The position numbers were made by a program, and so were the translations under genes. Under the pieces are notes generated by a model that saw only the letters and a list, made by a program, of their open reading frames with translations, was not told where the DNA came from and did no database searches. A DNA stretch of 64,000 bases from Nelumbo lutea (Eukaryota > Streptophyta > Magnoliopsida > Proteales > Nelumbonaceae): the NCBI GenBank assembly GCA_022828595.1, contig JAKGHH010000008.1:28698378-28762377 (forward strand), in the 5' to 3' direction. Shown here piece after piece: positions 21,655-33,430 of this stretch. Numbering within the stretch: position 1 is the stretch's first letter; each line of letters starts with the position of its first letter.

Positions 21655-23300
21655 ATGGCAAACGGACAATTTGCAAAGCTTCTTGACGACAACAAGCTTA
21701 AGGGCCCAAACTATGTCGATTGGTACCGTAACCTAATGCTGGTTTTAATATCTGAAAAACTGGACAAGGTAGTCAAGTCTCTTGCCTCGGAACGTCTGGG
21801 TGATAGGGCTTCTGAAGCCCGTAGGAGAGAATTCCAAGAATGGGAGGATAAAAACTCCCTAGCCCGCTGCTATGTCGTTGCTTCTTTGGACAACTCAATA
21901 CAGAGGCAGTTCGATCAGATTGAACTCGCTAAGGACATATTGGACAGTCTGAAAATAATGTATGAAGAGCAGAACCGTTCTACTCGGCAGAAGGTCTTGA
22001 AAATGTTCATGACCGCTTAGATGTCCAAGGGGTAGAAAGTTCACGACCATAGTCTTCGGATGATGGGTTACATTAACGAGCTGGAAGCCCTTGGATCCAG
22101 GCTAGATCTTGGAACTCAAGTAAATATCATTCTGAACTCCTTGCCCTCTTCCTTCATTGGGTTCATATTAAACTACAATATGAACAAGTTGAATGTCAGC
22201 GTCCAAGAGCTGAGCAATATGTTGCAAAGGGCCAAGGACTTACTTAAGAAGGATGAGCCTGTGGTGATACTTGTTGAAGCTAACAAAACGGACAAGAAAA
22301 AGAGGAAGGAAAAGATGCCTCAGAAGAAGACTACCAAGCCCAAGAAGCAGAAGAAGGACAGGACAGCAGATGCATGTCACTTCTGCAAACAAACCGGCCA
22401 CTAGAAGAGGAACTGTCCTCAGTACCTGGAATCCAAGAAAGGTAATTTCGAATCTTGTGTCATAGAAACCAACTTATTGGTGACTTCTGCGTCCTGGTGT
22501 ATTGACTCTGGGGCTTCAACTCATGCGTGTAACTCACTGCAGGGGTTCAAGGTAAGCAGAAGGTTGAATGATGGAGAAGTGATGCTCTACTTGGGGACTT
22601 CTGCAAGCGTTGCAGCTACGGCAATAGGCACCGTAGAATTAAAATTAGAGAAGGAAATATTGTACTTAAAGATTGTCTTTTTGTGCAAAATCTAAGAAGA
22701 AATTTGATTTCTATCTCAAAACTATGTGCGGATGGATATTCTGTCTTTTTCAGTAATACGATTACTATTAAAAGAAACAATAAGTTCATCGCATAGGGGG
22801 AACTGGAGAAAGGTCTCTATGTTCTACATCCTTCTCTAGAAACAAACATAGCTGAAACTACATCGGCTGAAATCCCCAAGAAAAGAGCACGTGATACAAT
22901 TAATCCCACGTGCCTGTGGCATTACCGACTTGGCTATATTGGTATTGACCGAATCACAAGATTGGTAAAGAATGGTCCTTTGGATTTTCTAACTGTAGAA
23001 ATCTTCCCACTTGTGAGTCTTGCCTTCAGGGTAAGATGACAAAGAGGCCATTTAACGGTAAGCCTGAAAGATGTACATGCACGCTTGACCTTATACATAC
23101 TAATGTATGTGGTCCCCTGAGTGTTAGGACCCGTAACCAACACGTGTATTTCATTACATTCACCGATAATTTTTCACGATATGGTTACGTATAACTAATG
23201 AGACACAAGTCTGAATCTTTTGAAAAGTTCAAAGAGTTCAGGCAAGAGGTCGAGAAACAATTAGGGAGAGAAATTAAGGCCCTTTGATCAGATCGAAGGA
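21655..23300 (+). pseudogene. Copia gag-pol, decayed and truncated in integrase
   Basis: It begins at ATG in gaaaatggcaaacgg (MANGQFAKLLDDNKLKGPNY...). Stops include TAG at 22018 and one in the zinc knuckle (CHFCKQTGH.KRNC). The protease motif WCIDSGAST is at about 22495, then the integrase zinc region. It ends in the integrase core at ctttgatcagatcgaagg, where an inverted LTR is joined. This copy keeps the likely original start codon, which reads TTG in the second element. Confidence 0.8.
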
Positions 23301-24012
23301 ACAGTGTTGCACTCTCTACTTATATGGATCCCGGGAATTAAAACCTTTTGCAAACATTTTAGAAACCATAATATATACTTTTATATCTCATATAAAATAT
23401 ACTTTGCAAAAACAAATCTCAACGGTTGAAATCGGCTGCCGGTAATCTTGGTTTCCATTAGAGAGAGTGCATCCCCGATCATTACCTTTGTCCGACAAAG
23501 GGGCTGATCCTTTCACTATGATCACCCACTCAGATGAATTCTCAGATTGTCCCAACATACCCAGGTTTTGACCCTTGCTAAAGATCTCACTGATTGGTAC
23601 ATCAAAGACAGCCCAATCCGACATCTAGTGTAGTATCATAATCGAGTATAGGGGTTAGATTTAACTTTTCAGTTTTGCCCATCTATCTCCAAGGTCCAGG
23701 GCAATACTGGAAATCTGGTCTGGTTCAAAGGTTCTATTAATCATACACTGTATGTGCCTAGGGTCTCACCCTGGCAGCTGAGACAGGTCACCCCAATCGA
23801 CTTGGTGGCACTACAGTGTCAGCCTTGTCAGGATAGGTCTCCCCAGACTGATCCACTGGCTGTGAACATTCTAAACTAACATGAGTCTCATTAAGTGTCC
23901 AGTTTAAGGGTATTACACAGAAACATACCAAGGGAACATGAATCAAATATGTATTTTTATTCATTTACAATAATTTCATAAAGTACATCATTCTTGATTG
24001 AAGCTAAGGGCA
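23301..24012 (-). repeat. Inverted copia LTR fragment
   Basis: Its complement matches the first ~700 bp of the 3' LTR at 30035 onward: ttagcttcaat, gagactcatgttag, ctggggaga, gtcaaaac.tgggtatgttggg, cagcccctttgtc. It differs more from the other LTRs than they do from each other, so it is another subfamily. The left joint with integrase shares a short ttcctt-type match; the right joint meets a forward LTR head to head. Confidence 0.8.
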
Positions 24013-24351
24013 GAGACGGTTTTGTATGCCCTTAGCTTCAATCCGATTTGATGTACTTTTGTTATTTAGTGGAAATAAATAAAGTGCATGTTTGATTCAT
24101 GTTGTTTGGTTTAGTTCTGTGTAAGACCCTAAAACTGGACACTTATAGAGACTCGTGTTAGTTTTAAATATTCACAGCCGTTGGATAAGTCTGGGGAGAT
24201 TTATCCTGCCAAGGCTAATACAGGTGTGCCACCAAGTGTTGGGATGGCCTGTCTCAGCCACCAAGGTAAGACCCGAGGCACATGCAATATGGGATTACTT
24301 GAATCCTTGAACCAGACCAGATTTCATTAGATGGATCCTACCATTCCTTCA
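24013..24351 (+). repeat. Internally deleted 5' LTR of second copia element
   Basis: Starts agacggttttgtatgccctt (3' LTR: agacagttttgtatgccctt) without the first TGTT. It follows the LTR to gaaccagaccagatttca, then jumps to tagatggatcctaccattcc, the LTR end. About 1.6 kb of the ~1.96-kb LTR is missing, probably including the promoter. Confidence 0.8.
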
Positions 24352-24352
24352 G

Positions 24353-24365
24353 TGGTATCAGAGCC
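24353..24365 (+). other. Primer binding site of second copia element
   Basis: tggtatcagagcc, one base after the LTR end ccttca. It is intact. Confidence 0.9.
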
Positions 24366-26129
24366 ACAGGTTCGAATCTTGAACCAAAAGAAAATCAGAT
24401 CTGACCTTGCGCAAATGGATAGAAGTTGTTCTTCCAAGATTTGCGTAGATTACTTTCTTTTTTTTTTCAAGAAATGGTTTCTTGTTAAGGGCGATTGATC
24501 TGAAATTAATTTTGTTAAATCCAAAATTTATTTAGAATTGTTCTTTATTTATTTTGATTTAATGGACTGTTCGAACCTGGAGATCGCAGTGCAGATTTGG
24601 CGCAGATGGTCTACGCACCCTTTTTCTTTTCTATTTATTTATTTCATTTAATTTGGACTGTAAATAATTTTTTTTTTATTTTCTAGACTGAATGTATAGG
24701 ATTTGATCAAGAATGTAATTAATTAATAGAAATAGGATTTTTGTTATTTATTTTCTTGATTAAAGAAGAAGGAAGAAGATGACGGCGCTAGAGATTTGCA
24801 AATGGAGAAATCGCTTCCTGCGATTTGCAGTTTGTGAAACTGCAACTTTGGAGATTAACCTCTGTTTTGCAGGTGGTGCGAACAGTCCATAATTGATTTG
24901 TGTTTGCTTAAAATTCAAGATTATTAATTTCAGATCTTTCATGGATTACTTCTTGAATTGAAAATCAGTTTTGGACCTTTTTTGGACTAGATTGGACCAA
25001 AACTGTTTGGACCGAATCTGGAGACTGTTTTTCAATCCATATTTCTCACACTTGGTGTTCCAAATCCGATGTTCAATAACATGGATTGATTCGGCCCACC
25101 TGTAAAGCCCAATTTTAAAAGGGTTAAAACTGCAAAAGCCCATTATTGTGAGATAAGTTGTATGGGCCGAACTGCTAACTGTGATTCAGCCCATACACCT
25201 AGTAAACATTAATTGTTAATGATTTAGTTTTTAAATGGGCTATTCGATGGGCTTTACAGTAGTTAATTGATTGGATCAATTCCTCCTTTACATGCGATGT
25301 TTGGATGTTTGATGTGCTGCGACCATGAGCCATAAGCACTTGGCCCATGAAGACTCATTAGTGGCTCTTGTGCACACCATGGCTGAATGCACATCATTGC
25401 CATGGTGTCCCTTAAGGTCATTAGATGACCCCTCTTTGTTTGGTGGGCCCCACAACCCTGAAATGTGATGCGTACGGAACCCCTAGCCGTTTTAGGCCCA
25501 CCAGAAATCTGACTTTATGAAAGTCAGTGGGAGCCACTCTGGTTTGACCTAAATTAGAACTAGGGCATAATTTCGTTCCCTCCAGCAAATATGAGTGCAT
25601 GCGATAGGGAGATCCATATGATGGACTCTCTAAAGGCCTTCCGTCATTAGCACGATGATGGGTCATTCAGTAATGAGGAAACGCACCATAAAATTGGGCA
25701 ATCCATTTGTTGTTGGATCTGTCAGAGTGTTTCATATGATGATAGGGGCGTCATAGACCGATGTGGGAGGGGCTTCACCAGAAAATGGGAACTCTCTCAT
25801 GGTACCTTGGCGTAACCTGAATATGATGGGTAAGCACTCACTGGACAGAAAGGTTTACCTGAAAACAGTTCTGAACCTTGTCTGACAGAGGCCAAAAGGA
25901 AATTCATTTGATGAGTGGATATGATCCGTCACACAAAGGTGGTGGGGTTATGCAGCTGAAACAGTTGGCTTCACGCACCCCATGTGATTTTCTACATTTT
26001 CAGAGACATTTCGTCATCTTCGTCACTGAGACAAGAGGGAAATCTCAGAGATGAACAAATGGGAATGGAACATAGATTAAAAATCCATATCTATGTAGGT
26101 AACATGAATCAAACTAAGGTTGTGGACTA
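24366..26129 (+). other. Copia leader, second element
   Basis: About 1.76 kb, homologous to 19913-21654 and without convincing coding capacity. It includes a t-rich run near 24461 and a conserved tggcccatg...gatgtgctgc block. It ends in a tttgctgttttatcag segment just before gag, which looks like a 3' splice site in both elements (inference). Confidence 0.6.
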
Positions 26130-29100
26130 ATGTCTTTGCTGTTTTATCAGAAATTGGCAAACGGACAATTTGCAAAGCTGCTGGACGATAACAAGCTTAA
26201 GGGCCCAAACTATGCCGACTGGTACAGAAATCTTATGTTGGTCATAACTTCCGAAAAGTTAGACAAGGTGGTGAAAAATCCTGCCCCGGAACATCCGGGT
26301 GATAGGGCTTCTAAGGCCCGTAGGAGGGACTACCAAGATTGGGAAGATAAGAACTCCCTAGCCCACTGCTTTGTCATTGCCTCATTAGACAACTCAATAC
26401 AGAGGCAGTTCGATCAGATCGAACTGGCCAATGACATATTGGACAGTCTAAGAACAATGTATGAAGAGCAGAACCATTCTACTCGACAGAAAGTCCTGAA
26501 ATTGTTCATGACCGTGCAGATGTCCAAAGGGCAGAAAGTTCATGACCATTGTCTTCGGATGATGGGATACATTAACGAACTAGAAGCTCTTGGATCCGGG
26601 CTAGATCTTGGCACGCAAGTGGATGCCATCCTAAATTCTTTGCCCTCTTCCTTCAATGCGTTCACAATGAACTATAATATGAATAAGCTGAATGTCAACG
26701 TCCAGGAACTCAGCAATATGTTGCAGAGAGCCGAGGATCTACTCAAGAAGGATGAGCCTGTGGTTATGCTTGCTGAAGCTAACAAATCGGGCAAGAAAAA
26801 GAGAAAGACAAAGAAGCCCCAGAAGAAAGCTGCCAAACCTAAGAAGCAGAAGAAGAACAAGGCATCTGATGTCTGTCACTTCTGAAAGCAGACCGGCCAC
26901 TGGAAGAGGAATTGTCCTACTTACCTGGAATCTAAGAAAGGTAACATTGAAACTTGTGTCATAGAAACTAATATGTTAGTTACTTCTATGTCTTGGTGTG
27001 TTGACTCTGGGGCTTCAACTCATGCATGTAACTCACTACAGGGGTTCAAAGTTAGCAGAAGATTGAGTGAAGGTAAAGTGACACTATTTTTGGGAACAAC
27101 TGCAAGTGTTGCAGCTGTGGCAATAGGAACCGTGGAATTAGTTTTTAGAGAATGAGTACTTGTGCTTAAAGATTGTCTTTATGTACAGAACTTGAGAAGA
27201 AATTTAATTTCTGTTTCTAAACTGTGTGCTGATGGATATACTGTTTATTTTAGTAATATGATTACTGTTAAATGGAATAACAAATTCATCGCATGCGGGG
27301 AACTGGAGAACGGTCTCTATGTTCTGCATCCTTCTCTGGAAACTAACTTAACTGAAATTACGTCGGTCAAAAATCCCAAGAAAAGGAATCGTGATACAGT
27401 AAATCCCACGTGCGTCTGGCATTACCGACTTGGCCATATCAGTGTTGACCGAATCACAAGACTGGTAAAGGATGGTCCTTTGGATTTTCTAACCGTAGAA
27501 AATCTTCCCACTTGTGAACCTTGCCTTCAAGGTAAGATGTCTAAGCGGCCATTTGACGGTAAGCCTGAAAGATCTGAAGGCACACTTGACCTAATACATA
27601 CTGATGTATGTGGTCCCCTGAGTGTTAGGACACGGAATCAACACGTGTATTTCATCACCTTTACAAATGATTTTTCACGATATGGTTACGCGTACCTAAT
27701 GAGGCATAAGTCTGAATCCTTTGAAAAGTTCAAAGAGTTCAGACAGGAAGTCGAGAAACAGTTAGGGAGAGAAATTAAGGCCCTTCGATCAGATCGAGGT
27801 GGCGAGTATCTCTCTGACGAATTCAGGGACTACTTAAAGGTCAATGGGATAGTGTCACAATTAGCTCCTCCTGCTACATCTCAACTCAACGGTGTTTCAG
27901 AGAGGAGGAATAGGACTTTGTTGGACATGGTCCGGTCACTTCTCGTACGCTCAGAATTACCCACATCCTTTTGAGGATATGCATTAGAGACTGCTATCAA
28001 CGTGTTGAATCGGGTTCCAACCAAATCAGTTTCGAAAACTCCATATGAACTTTGGACCGGAAGGAAGCCAAGTGTAAGACACTTGAAGATTTGGGGTTGT
28101 CCTGCACACGTTAAAAGAACAAGTGCGGACAAGTTGGAATCTAAAACCAGTCGTTGCCTGTTTATAGGCTACCCAAAGGATTCGGTGGGTTACCTATTCT
28201 ATGACCCAAGTGAGCAGAAAGTGTTCTGTAGTCGAAACACCCAATTCTTAGAATCCGAATACATCCTGGACACCCATCGCCAGGAAATAGTTCTTGATGA
28301 GGAGAGCTCAGGAGCAGTGGGAGATGTCCTACAAGTTACAGGTAATGACCAACCTAGAAGGTCCACCCGGGTATCCAGACCACCAGTCCGATATGGTTAT
28401 GACCAGGATAGTTACCTGGTGGAAGTCTTGACTAGTGAAGAGGATCCCGTGACTTACGCGGAAGCTATGTTAGACATAGACTCCCAGAAGTGGGTGGAGG
28501 CCATGAGAGCTGAGATGGAATCAATGGAGACCAATGGAGTCTGGACTCTAGTAGACCCACCCTCCGGGGTAAAAGCAATTGGTTGCAAATGGATCTACAA
28601 GAGGAAGAAGGGCCCCGATGGTAGGATTGAGACCTACAAAGCTTGTTTGGTGGCAAAAGGGTATACTCAGAAAGAAGGCATCGATTATGAAGAAACCTTT
28701 TCGCCCGTGGCCATGCTTAAATCCATTAGGATCCTGCTAGTTGTAGCAGCGTACCATGACTACGAAATTTGGCAAATGGATGTCAGAACCGCGTTTCTGA
28801 ATGGAGATCTTAGTGAAGATATCTACATGCAGCAGCCGCAAGGCTTCATTGCTGCTGGTCAGGAACACATGGTATGTAAACTTAATAGATCCATATATGG
28901 ACTTAAGCAGTCTTCTAGGAGTTGGAACATCCGTTTTGATTCTGCAGTGAAAACATTTGACTTTGAGCAGAATCCGGATGAGCCCTGTGTTTACAGGAAA
29001 TCTAGTGAGGATAAGATCACCTTTTTGGTGTTGTACGTGGACGATATCCTACTCATTGGGAATGATGTCGGAATGTTGACTTCGGTCAAGGTATGGTTAT

Positions 29101-30014
29101 CACAACAGTTCTCCATGAAAGATCTTGGAGAAGCTTCATACATACTAGGTCTTCGACTCTATAGAGATAGATCGAAGCGGATAATTGGATTATCCCAGGC
29201 TGCTTATATTGACAAAATTGTCAAAAGATACAGCATGGAGAACTCCAAGAAAGGAAACGTCCCTTTCAGGCACGGAGTCACTCTCTCCAAGAAGATGTCT
29301 CCCAAGACTTCTGAGGAGATTGAGAGCATGAGAGACGTTCCCTATGCCTCAGCCGTAGGGAGCATCATGTATGCCATGTTGTGCACTCGCCCCGACATTG
29401 CTCAGGCGGTGAGTGTGGTAAGCAGATTCCAGGCAAACCCAGGGCAGGAGCATTGGACTGCTGTGAAGAACATACTCAAATACCTTCGAAGGACAAAAGA
29501 GTTTTGTCTGGTATTCGATGGTAGTTCACTGCAAGTTCTAGGGTATACCGATGCCGATTTCCAGTCGGATCCAGATGATAGAAAGTCTACATCTGGGTAT
29601 GTTTTTACGATAGGATCGTGTGCTGTTTGCTGGAAAAGTAGCAAACAAGTGTCCACTACAGACTCCACAACCGAGGCCGAGTACATTACCGCAAGTGAAG
29701 CTGCCAAGGAAGCCGTGTGGATGAAAAAATTCATACACGAATTGGGAGTGATTCCATCCAGCACATCACCCATCCCGTTGTTGTGCGACAACAATGGAGC
29801 GATCGCCCAGGCTAAAGAGCCTCGGGCTCACTCAAAGTCAAAGCACATCGAGAGAAAGTACCATGTACTGCGGGAGATCGTTGGTAGAGGGGGCGTCCTA
29901 ATTCAGAAGGTAGCATCAGCGGATAATGTGGCAGACCCATTGACTAAGCCACTGACACAGAAGGTGTTTCTGAAACATGTGGAAAGTATGGGACTCCGAC
30001 TTGTACCAGATTGA
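26130..30014 (+). pseudogene. Copia gag-pol polyprotein with three in-frame TGA codons
   Basis: One frame of 1295 codons, interrupted only by TGA at 26883, 27153 and 27972. Domains: gag with lysine-rich region and zinc knuckle CHF.KQTGHWKRNC (a stop replaces the second Cys, about residue 252); protease WCVDSGAST (~288); integrase HYRLGH...CEPCLQGK zinc region and catalytic Asp ~492 (LIHTDVCGPL), Asp ~555 (RSDRGGEY) and Glu ~591 (VSERRNR); reverse transcriptase with QMDVRTAFLNGDL and YVDDILLIGN (~969); RNase H with GYTDADFQSDPDDRKSTSGY and TTEAEY. The usual start ATG (as at 21655) is TTG at 26154; an in-frame ATG at 26130 remains. The RT-RH part (28002-30014) is fully open. Confidence 0.92.
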
Positions 30015-30020
30015 ACCTAA

Positions 30021-30034
30021 GTGCAAGTGGGAGC
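30021..30034 (+). other. Copia polypurine tract
   Basis: gtgcaagtgggagc directly precedes the LTR start TGTTAGACAG and follows the pol stop by a few bases. Confidence 0.7.
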
Positions 30035-30659
30035 TGTTAGACAGTTTTGTATGCCCTTAGCTTCAATCCGATTTGATGTACTTTTGTTATTTAGTGGAAA
30101 TAAATAAAGTGCATGTTTGATTCATGTTGTTTGGTTTAATTCTGTGTAAGACCCTAAAACTAGACGCTTATAGAGACTCATGTTAGTTTTAAATATTCAC
30201 AGTCGTTGGATAAGTCTGGGGAGATTTATCCTGCCAAGGCTGATACTGGTGTGCCACCAAGTGTTGGGATGGCCTGTCTCAGCCACCAGGGTAAGACCTG
30301 AGGCACATGCAGTATGGGATTACTTGAATCCTTGAATCGGACCAGATTTTCAGTGTTGCCCTGGACCTTGGAGACAGATAGGCAAAATTGGAAAATTACA
30401 CCTGACCCCTAGACTCGATTATGACATTTCACTAGGTGTCGGATCGGACTGTCTTTGATATGCCAATCAGTGAGATCCTTAGATGGGGGTCAAAACTTGG
30501 GTATGTTGGGACAGTTTGAGAATTCATCTGAGTGGGTGATCACAGTGACAGGATCAGCCCCTTTGTCAGGCAAAGGTTAATGATCGGGAAAGGCACTCTC
30601 TCTGATGGAAACCAAACTGCCGGCAGTTGATTTCAATCGTTGGAATTTTGTTTTGCAAA

Positions 30660-30701
<42 letters not shown>

Positions 30702-31995
30702 GGTTTCAAAATGTTTGCAAATGATTTTAATTTCCGGGATCCATGTGAGTGGAGAGTGCGGCAATGTTCCTTGCAGCCGAGGGAGAGGTCCTCTCTTGTC
30801 GGGCAGTGCTTGATCATTAAGGGCTGAGAGGTTAAGTGTAAGACCATTTAGGATAGTACCTGATGGGCTAATCTTGCACTTGCCCGCAGTCCCTGTGTTT
30901 TTATAAGATGGCTTGGTCCAAAGACCACTTAATGTAAGTGTTGGGCCCGTAGGGTCCATATGATGGGCTCAGGGGTTTACTGAGTCTTTTAGTGAATTCG
31001 GCTGGGCCTTGTTTTAAAGGCTGGGCCGAACCCATGTGGCTGGTCTGTAAATCAATGCTTGGGTCCCACGCCATACAAAGAAGCCCAACTGGGCAGTAGA
31101 TTGGAAACTAGTTAAACACTGAACATGTAATGGGCCAAAAGCCCATTTCGAGCTGGGCTGATATGATCACCCATCTATGGGGCGAATCTGAATTAATGTT
31201 AGTAAGAGGATTGGGCCTTTAACCTTATCCACTCCAGGAGACCAAATTCAAATTAGATTTGAATCTGGTAACCTCCTGATAAGATCAGGAGTAAACTAAC
31301 TTAATTTGCAGATAGGATTAAGATAATCCCCTATCCAAATACAGATTTGGATTGGGATAACTCCTAATTAGGAGGTTTCTTAATCATGAAGAGAGGAGGA
31401 GAAAACCCAAGAGAAAACACATCAGAATTCGAACTAGGGTTTGGTTGAAAGAAAACTCCCTGCGAATTGAGATTAGATTTCATTCACACTCCAGAGAGAA
31501 GAAAAGCAGTTCAGCCATCTTCGTCCCTGGAGTTCTCCTCCTACCGCCGCCATTCACTATTGCAAGATTCGATCTTTGCAACAATAGGAAGTCAAGAAAT
31601 CAGTTCTTGACATCAGTCTTGCAAGAAAGACTGAAGATGATTCGGTGTTCAGAGTTTCCAGAGGATTCTTGCGAATGATCCAGTGTGTAGGACGCACCCT
31701 GCTGGTTTCGTTCCATCCACAGCTGTGTCATCTTCAGCAGGAGCAGATCTTGGTTTCTTCTTTGGGGGTGAACACCAACTTTGGGAGATACTGCTTATCC
31801 AGATCAGGTATAATCCTCCATTTTACCTTGTGGTTCAAATCTGGTTCGATTATGGTTCAAATAAGATCCTTGAATATGGTATTCTAAATTTAGGGAATAC
31901 GATTCCTAGTTGGAGGAAGGTAGGGAATTTTTGAAATTCGGCCACCCATTCCGCAACCTTTTGGCGTCCATTAGATGGATCCTACCATTCTTTCA
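30035..31995 (+). repeat. Full 3' LTR of second copia element
   Basis: About 1961 bp, TGTTAGACAG...ATTCTTTCA. It contains a TA dinucleotide run (30664-30700). It serves as the reference for the truncated, inverted and internally deleted LTR copies at 19165, 23301 and 24013. Frames within it are not conserved among the copies. Confidence 0.85.
30661..30702. repeat. TA microsatellite in LTR
   Basis: About nineteen ta units inside the 3' LTR. The inverted LTR has only a short ata-rich stretch in the same place, so the run expanded after the LTRs diverged. Confidence 0.85.
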
Positions 31996-32069
31996 CTTTT
32001 CTTTTTGGTTGAGTATTGGTATACACTCTATTATACCTAGAAGGTATTAAATGTCATAAATGAAATAAA
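31996..32069 (+). repeat. 74-bp direct repeat flanking the copia block, right copy
   Basis: Begins exactly after the 3' LTR end ttctttca. Identical to 19091-19164 except one base. Host sequence of copy B then continues (attatttcaaaaaataaagg) as in copy A near 1209. Confidence 0.85.
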
Positions 32070-32964
32070 ATTATTTCAAAAAATAAAGGATCTTGATGGA
32101 TTTGAACCATCACCCTCTTGAGAAGTCATACTATATTTCCCAAGAACTCATGAGAGAGAGAAAGAGAGATCACCTACCCATTAATTTATTGTGAAGCCAA
32201 GCGCAGGCAAGAAGTATAAGAGGATGATAAATAGAAATTAATATGCAGCATCAGTCCTCTCCTAAGAATTAAAGGAAAAGGTAACCATATGACTGTTCAA
32301 TTAAAAACTAAATGAAAGAGAGTAAGGCATGCTTGGGTATGTAGAGCATTCCATGATCACAAGTATTAGAAATGCAATGAGAATCACCAAGACAAATTTA
32401 AGAGACATATTGAGATATGCTTTGGATATATATATATATATATATATGCATATGGTAGAAAAGTTAGGATACACATGAATACACAAAGAAAACTCAAACA
32501 AATCACATAAAATATATCAATAAGACTAAATTTAAGTCTTAAATGACTATAAATAAGATATATAAACATAAAAAACATGCACCTTAATAGTTTATGTGTG
32601 AAATATGAACTTTTTGGATACACTTACAAAACTTAGGAAATGGTAGAATAGCTAAAATATGCATGTATATCTCAATTATTAGGAAACTAAAATGATAATT
32701 GTTAATATTTATATATATATATATATAAATTTTAATGATAAATTGTTTTATAATTTTTCTGACAAGCATGTATGAAAAATTGACTTATGGGTTTGGTTGT
32801 TGAAGTGTAAGTAATAATGGTTTCTTCCCTTTTCGGGTGAATAGGATTGTTTAATCAAGTTAGAGTTAAAGTTTTTAGTAATTCTGATTTTAATGTCTGG
32901 ATTCTGGAATATCCCCTGGATAAGGTGCATAATCATTTTGCTATTGTGATGGGTCTAGTGGCCA
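32070..32964. other. Copy B spacer and LINE join
   Basis: Matches 1209-1900 and 2204-2330 plus 13043-13083 of copy A, so it represents the site without the Tat element. TA runs near 32428-32448 and 32708-32727 are expanded relative to A. No gene is seen. Confidence 0.6.
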
Positions 32965-33430
32965 GGATTTTTTTTTTCTTTTTTTTCATAATTGAAGAAG
33001 AATTTTAATAAACAGTATGAGAACTGTTACAAGCATCCCAATGAAAGGCATGAGATACTACCTCCCTTAAAAAGTAAAGATCACATAGCACTGAGGATCA
33101 GATTTACAAGGTAGCTAGTACAAATGTTCCCTCAAATCCCCTTGTTTATCAAGATAATCATGCTTGCAGACCTACCAACCCACTATATGCTAAAATTCAT
33201 GCTTCTTAGTAACCTGTTGGCCCTCTTTGATAGGTTTTTGTAGCATTAAATAATTGAGTTCGGACTTGCAGACCTACCCACCCACTATATGCTAAAATTC
33301 ATGCTTCTTAGTAACCTGTTGGCCCTCTTTGATAGGTTTTTGTAGCATTAAATAATTGAGTTCGGCTCTGTTAATCAATTCACAACAATTTTGGAATCAC
33401 CTTTCAACTAATGTTATTCATCTTTATTCT
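32965..33430 (-). pseudogene. LINE 3' end with RNase H, copy B
   Basis: Same fossil as 13083-13440: poly(T) at its left side (interrupted by c), then the complement of the LINE 3' region and RNase H. It carries a 102-bp tandem duplication absent from A. Confidence 0.5.
33163..33366. repeat. 102-bp tandem duplication, copy B only
   Basis: cttgcagacctacc...ataattgagttcgga occurs twice, at 33163 and 33265, almost unchanged. Copy A has one unit (13287 onward). The duplication therefore postdates the A/B split. Confidence 0.85.

Larger units (their letters stand above)
19165..31995 (+). mobile_element. Composite Ty1/copia insertion
   Basis: Layout: 3' part of an LTR (19165-19898), initiator-Met-type primer site, leader, a decayed gag-pol stopping in integrase (21655-23300), an inverted LTR piece (23301-24012), a shortened forward LTR (24013-24351), primer site, leader, a nearly continuous gag-pol (26130-30014), polypurine tract and a full 3' LTR (30035-31995). 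Copy A lacks all of it. Two related elements plus an inverted LTR were combined here by insertion and illegitimate joining. Confidence 0.85.

Noticed and set aside
26883..27974. Three in-frame TGA codons as possible stop-codon recoding in the copia polyprotein
   Set aside because: The related element has sense codons at the zinc-knuckle position (tgc), and its own stops (TAG at 22018 and in the knuckle) are elsewhere; ordinary decay explains them.
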